A DNA stretch of 64,000 nt from Microbacterium laevaniformans (GTDB lineage Bacteria; Actinomycetota; Actinomycetes; Actinomycetales; Microbacteriaceae): the NCBI RefSeq assembly GCF_016907555.1, contig NZ_JAFBCE010000001.1, forward strand, positions 868,001 through 932,000, in the 5' to 3' direction. Under the pieces are notes generated by a model. It worked only from the letters and a program-made list of their open reading frames with translations. It had not been told where the DNA came from and did not search any database. Shown here one piece after another: positions 57,676 to 64,000 of this stretch. Position 1 is the stretch's first letter, and every line of letters starts with the position of its first letter. Position numbers and translations under genes: made by a program.

Positions 57676-57765
57676 CCTGTGATTCTAGGGAGCCGGAACG
57701 CTCCGGTCCGGGAGCGGCTCACCCCTCACGGCATGTGCGCAGGCAATGCCGCGGCGCGCGGGCGC

Positions 57766-58809
57766 TCAGCCGAGTGCCGCGAGCCACGCGTAGGCGGTCT
57801 GCTCCCACGGCCCGTAACGCTCCGGATACGCCGAGACCTGCACGGCCTGGGCGGCGGCGCCGAAGTCCATCGACTCCCACCCGGGCACATCCAGCAGTCC
57901 GCGTGTGATGAGACCGTCGGGGCCCGAAACCCCTTCGAAGAACGCGGTGGTCGAGAGCACGGGGTCGCGCACCTGGTCGGGACTTCCCCATCCGGTGCTG
58001 GGTCGCTGCTGGAACATCCCGAGCGAGTCGCGGTCACCCCAGTCCAGATTGCGGATCCACGACTCGACCATCGCCGTGGCCAGAGCGATCGCGATGCCGC
58101 GATCGGGGACGCCCAGTTCGCGCCCGACCCGGATGATCGTCCGCGCGTTCTCGATCTGCTCCGCATCGAGATCGGTGGCCGGCGCCGCCGTGGGCACGGG
58201 CGTCTCGACCGCGGCGGGGGTCGCTCGGAGCACGGTATCCGCGCCGGGGATCGTGAGCGTCTGTCCGGGGTAGATGATGGCGTCCCGTCCCAGCCCGTTG
58301 GCCTGCAGGAGCGCGTCGAGGCTCACGCCGTGCGCGTCGGCGATGGCCCACAGGGTGTCACCCGCGTTCACTCCGTAGGTCGCGGTCGCGCCGGTCGACG
58401 TATCGGCCCTCGCGACCGGAGCCGAAGACTCCGCGGCCGGGGCGATCCCGCCGGGAAGAACGAGCACTTGCCCGGGATGGATCACCGTGGTGGCCTCGAG
58501 CCCGTTCGCCGCACGCAGGGCGGACAGCTCGATTCCGACCCGTCGGGAGATATCCCACAGCGTGTCGCCGCTCTCCACGGTGTAGGTAGCCGGTGCGACC
58601 GCCTGCCGGGCGGTAGTGAGGGGCGTCGGCGCGCCGATGCGCGTCTGATCGCGGGCTGCCGGACGCGGATCGGCCGTCGCCGCCGAGGCGGGGGAGACGC
58701 TCAGCGTCAACGCCAGTGTGCCGATCGTGCCGATCACACCGGTGGTGGCCGCGCGCGCCGCGCTCGGGCGGTGGTCGAGTCGTGACAACGGTCTTCTCCC
58801 TGTTCGCAC
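57766..58809 (-). CDS. Secreted LysM protein with lysozyme-like C-terminal domain (347 aa)
   Basis: Signal peptide (TTGVIGTIGTLALTLSVSPASAA), two LysM repeats (YTVESGDTLWDISRRVG and YGVNAGDTLWAIADAHGVS) and a C-terminal transglycosylase-like domain with ALATAMVESWIRNLDWGDRDSLGMFQQRPS, where Glu in MVES suits the catalytic residue. Likely cleaves peptidoglycan. GTG 58809 has no clear ribosome site; TTG 58788 with GGGAGA nine bases upstream is an alternative. 90 nt upstream of the kinase gene. Confidence 0.85.
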   Translation of the reverse strand: MRTGRRPLSRLDHRPSAARAATTGVIGTIGTLALTLSVSPASAATADPRPAARDQTRIGAPTPLTTARQAVAPATYTVESGDTLWDISRRVGIELSALRAANGLEATTVIHPGQVLVLPGGIAPAAESSAPVARADTSTGATATYGVNAGDTLWAIADAHGVSLDALLQANGLGRDAIIYPGQTLTIPGADTVLRATPAAVETPVPTAAPATDLDAEQIENARTIIRVGRELGVPDRGIAIALATAMVESWIRNLDWGDRDSLGMFQQRPSTGWGSPDQVRDPVLSTTAFFEGVSGPDGLITRGLLDVPGWESMDFGAAAQAVQVSAYPERYGPWEQTAYAWLAALG

Positions 58810-58954
58810 CCGATTCGTACCGTCGCCACCGTGTCATGGAAGTAAATTCATGTCAACGGGTGCTATAAGAAGTGACTGCTGTGACAGAAGTGAGAATCGT
58901 GTCGACGGCGATGATCGCACCAATGGTGCGCTCGCGAGATGCGATAGTGGAAGG

Positions 58955-59302
58955 GTGACCGACGACATCGTCCCCGCGTCCACCCGCTGGCTCACTCTCC
59001 CCGACCTGGTCGAGGTTCTCCACGAACCGCTCGGCCGCGTGCGTCGACTGCTCGACGACAAGCACCTGATCGGCTCGCGCCGCCGCGGCGCGTTCGCGGT
59101 GCCGGAGATCTTCATCGTCGACGGACACCCGCTCTCGTCGCTGCGCGGCACGATCATCGTGCTGCAGGATGCCGGGTTCACCGACGACGAGGCCATCGAC
59201 TGGCTGCTGAGCGAGGAGGACTCCATCGGCCAGGCACCGATCTCCGCACTCCGGCAGGGGCGCAAGAGCGAGGTCCGCCGCGTCGCGCAGACGCTCGCTT
59301 GA
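58955..59302 (+). CDS. Rv2175c-like DNA-binding protein (115 aa)
   Basis: GTG start (MTDDIVPASTRWLTLPDLVEVLHEPLG). Winged-helix pattern with RVRRLLDDKHLIGSRRRGAFAVPEIF, then LSSLRGTIIVLQDAGFTDDEAIDWLL. In Mycobacterium the homologue is a substrate of PknL, which it adjoins; here the kinase is two genes away on the other strand. GATAGT box six bases before the start. Confidence 0.88.
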   Translation: MTDDIVPASTRWLTLPDLVEVLHEPLGRVRRLLDDKHLIGSRRRGAFAVPEIFIVDGHPLSSLRGTIIVLQDAGFTDDEAIDWLLSEEDSIGQAPISALRQGRKSEVRRVAQTLA

Positions 59303-59314
59303 CGCTGACGCGTC

Positions 59315-60403
59315 TCACGCCGTGCGGCTGATCGATGCCTCCGCGAGTTCGCGCAGCTCGTCGACCGCTGACGGAGACAGTCGGGCATCGTGCAGCGCCC
59401 GCTGCGCTTCGGCGGCGTAAGCGCTGATCGCGGATTCGACCCGCTGCAGCGCACCGGTGGCGACGATGGTCTCCTGGATCTGCGCGATCTGCTCCGCCGT
59501 GAGTGCGGAATCGCCGATGAGTCTGTCGAGCGCGGCACGCGCGTCGCCGGTCAGTCCCTCTCGGGTGTAGGCGACGAGGAGCGTGCGCTTGCCCTCACGC
59601 AGATCGTCACCCGACGGCTTCCCGGTGACAGCACTGTCGCCGAACACGCCGAGCACATCGTCGCGTAGCTGGAACGCGAGTCCCAGCGGGTGTCCGAAGG
59701 CGGCCAGAGCCGCCGACTGGGCGGCGTCGGCGCCGGCGAGCGCCGCGCCCAGGAGGAGGGGATGCTGGATGCTGTAACGCGCGGACTTCAGCGAGGCGAC
59801 GCGGAGGGCGCGCTCGGCATGTTCCTCGTCGGGAGCCGTCGTGAACGCCGCCTCCTCGGCGATGTCCAAGAACTGCCCGATGGTGACCTCACGGCGCATG
59901 AGCGCGTAGACCTCCCGCGCGGATGCCGCGTGTGACGCGTGCGCGAGTCCCTGCTCGAGCAGATCGTCGCTCCAGGCGACGAGGAGGTCGCCGAGCAGGA
60001 TCGCGGCGGACCGCCCGAACGCCGAGCCGTCGCCCGCCCAACCGGACTCCGCGTGCGCCGCCTCCAGCGCACGGTGCGCGGCGGGTTGTCCGCGCCGGGT
60101 GTCCGAGTTGTCGATGATGTCGTCGTGCACGAGCGCGGCGGCGTGGAACACCTCGAGCGCGGCGGCGGCATCGAGCACGGCGTCCGGGATCGCCTTCGCG
60201 TCCCCGCCGGCGTTCGCGACCGCGCGCCAGCCTGTGACGCAGAACCGCGCTCGTAGACGCTTTCCCCCGGCCAGGGTGCGCGTCGCGGCATCCAGGAAGA
60301 CCTGCGCTTCGGGGCCGGCATCCGCCCACGCGAGGCGCTGCGCTGTCACGAACCTTGCCAGTCGCTGGGAAATGGCCTCGATCGGGTCGGCGGAAGCGTG
60401 CAC
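59315..60403 (-). CDS. Polyprenyl (geranylgeranyl-type) diphosphate synthase (362 aa)
   Basis: Condenses isopentenyl units for quinones or carotenoids. First Asp-rich motif ALVHDDIIDNSDTRRGQPAAH near residue 95, second in FQLRDDVLGVFGDS near 235, AGGKRLRARFCVTGW before. GTG start with TAGGCT six bases upstream (leaderless). IdsA-like; product chain length cannot be read from sequence. Convergent with the Rv2175c homologue. Confidence 0.93.
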   Translation of the reverse strand: MHASADPIEAISQRLARFVTAQRLAWADAGPEAQVFLDAATRTLAGGKRLRARFCVTGWRAVANAGGDAKAIPDAVLDAAAALEVFHAAALVHDDIIDNSDTRRGQPAAHRALEAAHAESGWAGDGSAFGRSAAILLGDLLVAWSDDLLEQGLAHASHAASAREVYALMRREVTIGQFLDIAEEAAFTTAPDEEHAERALRVASLKSARYSIQHPLLLGAALAGADAAQSAALAAFGHPLGLAFQLRDDVLGVFGDSAVTGKPSGDDLREGKRTLLVAYTREGLTGDARAALDRLIGDSALTAEQIAQIQETIVATGALQRVESAISAYAAEAQRALHDARLSPSAVDELRELAEASISRTA

Positions 60404-60482
60404 GGGCCTAGCCTAGTTCTCGACCGCACGCGTAGAATCGACCGCACGAGATGCCGGTCCGAAACGGCGAGGAGGGGGCAGC

Positions 60483-60860
60483 ATGCCGCTGTCAGAGCAG
60501 GAGCAGCGTCTGCTCGATGAGATGGAGCGCCATCTCATGAACAAGGACGCAGACGTCGTGAGCGCGTCCCGAGACGGCCGCACCCTCAGCTATCGCAACA
60601 TCGTCTACGGCACCATCCTCGTGCTCGTGGGTCTCGGAGGCTTGATCGCGGGTGTGTCCACCGGCATCATCCCCATCGGCGTGATCGCCTTCCTGGTGAT
60701 GGTGGGTGGCGTCGTTCTGGCCGCCACTCCCGCGAAGGGACTTGCCGCGCTCAAGACGTCGCCGGAGCACAAGGGGCAGCGCAAGCCCTCCCGTGCCGGA
60801 TCGTCGTCCTTCATGGACCGCATGAACGACCGTTGGGACCGCCGCCAAGACGGATCCTGA
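60483..60860 (+). CDS. DUF3040 membrane protein (125 aa)
   Basis: MPLSEQEQRLLDEMERHLM is the DUF3040 opening; two helices follow (IVYGTILVLVGLGGLIAG and IIPIGVIAFLVMVGGVVLAA) and a basic tail with SSFMDRMNDRWDRRQ. GAGGAGGGGG upstream of the ATG and TAGAAT at 60433-60438. Common just upstream of mraZ in actinobacteria; function unknown. Confidence 0.9.
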   Translation: MPLSEQEQRLLDEMERHLMNKDADVVSASRDGRTLSYRNIVYGTILVLVGLGGLIAGVSTGIIPIGVIAFLVMVGGVVLAATPAKGLAALKTSPEHKGQRKPSRAGSSSFMDRMNDRWDRRQDGS

Positions 60861-60883
60861 CCGCAGCGCCGCGCACGACGCGA

Positions 60884-60917
60884 AGAGCACCGACCACGAG
60901 GTCGGTGCTCTTTTTTG
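60884..60917 (+). terminator. Rho-independent terminator after the DUF3040 gene
   Basis: AAGAGCACCGACC / GGTCGGTGCTCTT stem (13 bp), ACGA loop, then TTTT. Separates DUF3040 from the mraZ promoter. Confidence 0.92.
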
Positions 60918-61010
60918 TGCCCGGCGACGGCGCTGCGCGGCGCCGGGCGCTCCCGTCGATTCGCAGCGGGGGAGCCCAGGGGAGCGTTGCGCCCCCGAAA
61001 CCATAGTCAA

Positions 61011-61040
61011 GTGGAGGAAAGTGGAGTAAAGTGGTGCGCA
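61011..61040 (+). promoter_or_regulatory. Three MraZ-type direct repeats upstream of mraZ
   Basis: GTGGAGGAAA, GTGGAGTAAA and GTGGTGCGCA at exact 10-bp spacing (61011, 61021, 61031), about 34 nt before the mraZ start. MraZ binds such GTGG-type repeats in several bacteria and represses the cluster. Confidence 0.8.
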
Positions 61041-61073
61041 CCTTGATCGGGCCGGAGGAAGGGGGAGTGGCCG

Positions 61074-61505
61074 ATGCTGCTGGGCACCTACACCCCCAAG
61101 CTCGACGACAAGGGCCGCCTCATCCTTCCGGCGAAGTTCCGAACCGACCTGGGTGACGGGGTCGTCGTGACGCGAGGCCAGGAGCGCTGCCTCTACGTGT
61201 TCAGCACGAAGGAGTTCGAGCGGGTCTACGAGAAGATCCGCGAGGCGCCCCTCACCAACAAGCAGGCGCGCGACTTCCAGCGCATGTTCCTCTCGGGCGC
61301 CAGCGACGAGAAGCCCGACAGCCAGAGCCGCATCACGATCCCGCCGCACCTGCGTGCCTACGCCAACCTCGACCGCGAACTCGTGGTCACGGGCGTCGGG
61401 GCCCACGCGGAGATCTGGGATGCGCAGGCCTGGAACGCCTACGCAGACAGCAACGAAGACAGCTACTCGGACATGGAGCAGGAGGTGATCCCGGGTCTGT
61501 TCTGA
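61074..61505 (+). CDS. mraZ: Transcriptional regulator MraZ (143 aa)
   Basis: Two AbrB-like halves: [23 protein letters not shown] and [21 protein letters not shown], with [21 protein letters not shown] between. Ring-shaped DNA-binding regulator of the division/cell-wall cluster, controlling itself through the repeats upstream. GGAAGGGGGAG upstream of ATG. First gene of the cluster. Confidence 0.95.
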   Translation: MLLGTYTPKLDDKGRLILPAKFRTDLGDGVVVTRGQERCLYVFSTKEFERVYEKIREAPLTNKQARDFQRMFLSGASDEKPDSQSRITIPPHLRAYANLDRELVVTGVGAHAEIWDAQAWNAYADSNEDSYSDMEQEVIPGLF

Positions 61506-61602
61506 GCCGTGGCCGTGACTCCCAGCCGCACGCCCTGACGCACTTCCCCGGTGTCAGGTCAGGCGGATGGGGATCACGACTCCGGCCCACACCCCCCTCA
61601 TC

Positions 61603-62562
61603 ATGAGCACCTCCGACATTCACACCCCGGTCCTCCTCGAGCGCTGCGTCGAGTTGCTCTCTCCGGCCCTCGCCCACCCGGGCGCCGTTCTGGTCGATGC
61701 GACCGAGGGAATGGGCGGGCACTCCGAGGCCCTGCTGGAGCGCTTCGGCGACATCCGCCTCATCGGGCTCGATCGCGACACCGACGCCCTGCGGATCGCG
61801 GGGGAGCGGCTGGCGCGCTTCGGCGACCGCGTCACGCTCGTGCACACCGTCTACGACGGGATCGCCGCGGCCGTGCGCTCCGCCGGCGTCGACCGGGTCG
61901 ACGGCATCCTCTTCGACCTCGGTGTCTCCTCGCTGCAGCTCGACGAGGCCGATCGCGGGTTCGCGTACGCACAGGATGCGCCGTTGGACATGCGCATGGA
62001 CCAGACAGCCGGCACGACGGCAGCGGAGATCGTCGCGACCTACGGCGAAGGCGATCTGCGCCGCATCTTCGAACGCTACGGCGAAGAGAAGCTCGCCGGA
62101 CGCTACGCACGGGCCATCATCTCCGCGCGCGCCGACGCTGCGATCGAGCGCTCCGGGCAGCTGGTCGACATCCTCGTGGCGGCGACGCCGGTCGCGGTGC
62201 AGCGCGAGGGACGCGGCCACCCCGCCAAGCGTGTCTTCCAGGCCCTTCGCATCGAGGTGAACGCCGAACTGTCGGTGCTGGAGCGTGCCCTCCCGCCGAG
62301 CATGGACCTGTTGAACGTGGGCGGACGCATCGTCGTCATGAGCTACCAGTCGCTCGAGGATCGTCTCGTCAAGCGCGTGTTCGCGGATGCCGCGGCATCC
62401 ACCGCGCCGGTGGGACTACCCGTCGAGCTTCCCGAGCACGCTCCGCGATTCCGGCTCATGGTCAAGGGCGCCGAGCTGGCCTCCGAAGAAGAGAAGGCAC
62501 GCAATCCGCGGGCCGCACCCGTGCGCCTGCGCGCGGCCGAACGCATCCGGGAGGCGGCATGA
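61603..62562 (+). CDS. rsmH: 16S rRNA m4C1402 methyltransferase (319 aa)
   Basis: [19 protein letters not shown] opens the MraW/RsmH fold; [17 protein letters not shown] is the SAM loop, [22 protein letters not shown] and [21 protein letters not shown] the other blocks. An in-frame ATG at 61567 would add 12 residues and has AGGCGG just before it, while ATG 61603 has no ribosome site; the shorter start fits the family better. The stop overlaps the next ATG. Confidence 0.94.
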   Translation: MSTSDIHTPVLLERCVELLSPALAHPGAVLVDATEGMGGHSEALLERFGDIRLIGLDRDTDALRIAGERLARFGDRVTLVHTVYDGIAAAVRSAGVDRVDGILFDLGVSSLQLDEADRGFAYAQDAPLDMRMDQTAGTTAAEIVATYGEGDLRRIFERYGEEKLAGRYARAIISARADAAIERSGQLVDILVAATPVAVQREGRGHPAKRVFQALRIEVNAELSVLERALPPSMDLLNVGGRIVVMSYQSLEDRLVKRVFADAAASTAPVGLPVELPEHAPRFRLMVKGAELASEEEKARNPRAAPVRLRAAERIREAA

Positions 62563-63164
62563 GCGTGCCGGCAGAGAGCAACCTCGATCCGTTCGTGGGG
62601 GCGGCTCCCCTTCCGTTGCGCACCCCGGGGGAGCCGGCGCGACGCCTCCACGCGGTCGAGCAGCCCGCGCCGCGACGGCGTCCTCGGCTCGTCTACGGCA
62701 TCGTCGCGGTCAGCGGTGCGCTCCTGATCGGCGGCGCGCAGATGGGGCTGTCGATCCTGACGACGCAGTCCTCCTACGAGCTGTCGACGCTCAGCGATCA
62801 GCAGCGCAGTCTCGACTGGCAGAAGCAGATGCTGCAGGACAGCATCGCCGGCCTGAGCTCGCCGCAGTACCTCGCCGCGAATGCGGAGGCGATGGGCATG
62901 GTCACCGGCCAGGCGCCGACCTATCTGCGGCTCAGCGACAACGCCGTCATCGGCACGGCCGCCGGCCTGACCGGTGCGAGCGCGGTGAACGCGCTGAGCA
63001 AGGCCGCCGTCGGCAACGCCCTCGTCAGCGGGCGTCCGCTCGTCGGAGACCCCGCGGCGAGCCTCGGCGCGACCGGCGGCAGCTCCGTGGTCGACAAGGC
63101 CATCCCTGATACGCCGACACCCCCCGCCATCGCCGACGGTCTACCCGTCCCCGCCACACACTGA
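62559..63164 (+). CDS. FtsL-like division protein (201 aa)
   Basis: ATG overlaps the rsmH stop. Pro/Arg-rich cytoplasmic N-terminus, one helix ([24 protein letters not shown], about residues 44-67), then a coil ([22 protein letters not shown]) and a low-complexity Ala/Gly tail. Position between rsmH and ftsI and the layout identify FtsL-type proteins; sequence alone is weak. Confidence 0.8.
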   Translation: MSVPAESNLDPFVGAAPLPLRTPGEPARRLHAVEQPAPRRRPRLVYGIVAVSGALLIGGAQMGLSILTTQSSYELSTLSDQQRSLDWQKQMLQDSIAGLSSPQYLAANAEAMGMVTGQAPTYLRLSDNAVIGTAAGLTGASAVNALSKAAVGNALVSGRPLVGDPAASLGATGGSSVVDKAIPDTPTPPAIADGLPVPATH

Positions 63165-63168
63165 ATCC

Positions 63169-64000
63169 ATGACGACACGAGCAACTCGCAGCCCGCGGCG
63201 CCGCACCGTCGTCGCCCTCGCCGTCGTCCTGGTGGTGCTGTCCGCCTTCGTCGTGCGTCTGGTGGACATCCAGGTGGTCAACGCGCGCGAGCACGTCGAC
63301 GATTCCGAGCAGTTCGCGACCGGGGCCAAGACCACGCTCTACGGCGCGCGCGGCGAGATCGTCGACGACAACGGCGTCGTCCTCGCCAGCAGCACGACGC
63401 TCTACGACGTGCAGATCGACCCCATGCTCGCGGCGCAGGGAGCCGTGCAGACCGATGCCAGCGGCAACGCGATGACGGATGCCGACGGCAAGAACATCAT
63501 GACTCCGTGGACCGACGTGGCCCCCAAGATTGCCGCCATCACGGGCCAGTCGACCGCCGACGTCGAGAAGATCGTGTCCGACGCGCTGGCCGAGAACTCG
63601 GCGTCGCGCTTCGCGTATGTGAAGCGGTACGTCTCCACCGAGGAGTATCGCGCGCTCGCGGCGCTGAAGCTCCCGTTCCTCACCTTCCCCCTCCACCCCG
63701 CCCGGGCCTACCCCGACGGTGCGGTCGCCGGCAACCTCATCGGCTTCGTCGGCTCCGACGGCGACCCGTTGGAGGGACTGGAGTCTCTGCAGAACTCGTG
63801 CCTCCAGGCAACGGACGGCTCGCTGACCTACCAGCGCGGTGCCGACGGCGTGATCATCCCCGGCACCGAGGTCGAGAAGCCGGCCGTCAACGGCGGCACG
63901 CTCAAGCTCACGATCGACAGCGATCTGCAGTGGTTCATGCAGCAGCTGATCTCCGAGGAGACGGCGCGCTACCAGGCCGACTGGGGCGGCATCATCGTCA
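63169..64000 (+). CDS. ftsI: Penicillin-binding protein FtsI, N-terminal part
   Basis: ATG 63169 (MTTRATRSPRRRTVVALAVVLVVL); 277 codons in the window, the rest lies beyond 64000. Membrane helix at residues about 13-31, then the PBP dimer domain: LYGARGEIVDDNGVVLASSTT, FPLHPARAYPDGAVAGNLIGFVG, TLKLTIDSDLQWFMQQ. The transpeptidase SxxK part is outside. Five bases from the ftsL-like stop; septal peptidoglycan synthesis. Confidence 0.92.
   Translation, partial: MTTRATRSPRRRTVVALAVVLVVLSAFVVRLVDIQVVNAREHVDDSEQFATGAKTTLYGARGEIVDDNGVVLASSTTLYDVQIDPMLAAQGAVQTDASGNAMTDADGKNIMTPWTDVAPKIAAITGQSTADVEKIVSDALAENSASRFAYVKRYVSTEEYRALAALKLPFLTFPLHPARAYPDGAVAGNLIGFVGSDGDPLEGLESLQNSCLQATDGSLTYQRGADGVIIPGTEVEKPAVNGGTLKLTIDSDLQWFMQQLISEETARYQADWGGIIV

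Noticed and set aside
58810..58954. A cell-wall-type riboswitch (c-di-AMP) ahead of the LysM gene
   Set aside because: The intergenic space is only 145 nt and shared by two divergent genes; none of the conserved ydaO elements could be recognised.

Overview
High-GC actinobacterial DNA, most likely Microbacteriaceae and probably Microbacterium or a close relative. The evidence is gene content (class II aroG, garA/ftsR pair, PASTA kinase beside an Rv2175c-like gene, actinobacterial mraZ-rsmH-ftsL-ftsI cluster), strong GC3 bias, and many genes that look leaderless (TANNNT 6-7 nt before ATG/GTG). The genus is an inference from protein style, not from a marker gene.

Positions 1 to about 18.4 kb are mobile and damaged. 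Two related but clearly diverged conjugative-transfer modules lie in the same (minus) orientation. Module A (1-6723) runs small membrane protein, TrbL/VirB6-like, SCO6880-like, unknown 383-aa protein, VirB4-like ATPase, unknown 181-aa protein, then the start of a membrane protein (likely coupling protein) leaving the window. Module B (9819-15222) has the same order, but the 383-aa protein is represented by two separate genes, the TrbL-like gene has lost its 5' end, and everything downstream of virB4 is missing. An IS21-family element (7388-9514) lies between them and truncates genes on both sides. At the right edge an IS3-family element (15315-18066) is inserted in the remnant of a family 2 glycosyltransferase gene, and an IS30-family element (15646-17092) is inserted inside the IS3 transposase gene. 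Duplicated target bases at both nested insertions let the original frames be reconstructed.

About 18.47-19.1 kb is a chimeric ORF made of pieces of a beta-hydroxyacid dehydrogenase and an acetyltransferase, probably another deletion scar. After it the DNA looks like ordinary chromosome: HD protein, msrB-msrA (with a hairpin that may cover the msrB ribosome site), small unknown genes, a cation/proton antiporter, a lone NrdI-like flavoprotein, adhE behind a palindromic operator, a YkuD-type L,D-transpeptidase, a GH16-like protein, DUF1905, a prepilin peptidase, a YihY/BrkB protein and glycogen phosphorylase.

From 33.8 to 44 kb: a GATase and a LysR regulator divergent from a valine-catabolic mmsB-mmsA pair, a CYTH protein, dihydrolipoyl dehydrogenase, a CopC-domain protein divergent from a Cys/Met-rich copper-storage-like protein, then garA, ftsR and a second MerR regulator. 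From 44 to 60 kb: a ParA ATPase, pyruvate carboxylase, a MinD/ParA-like protein with an acidic N-terminus, peptide deformylase, a long-chain acyl-CoA ligase, a ROK kinase, an acyltransferase, class II DAHP synthase, a PASTA Ser/Thr kinase, a LysM lysozyme-like protein, an Rv2175c homologue and a prenyl synthase. The last 3 kb begin the division/cell-wall cluster: three MraZ-type repeats, mraZ, rsmH, an ftsL-like gene and the first 277 codons of ftsI.
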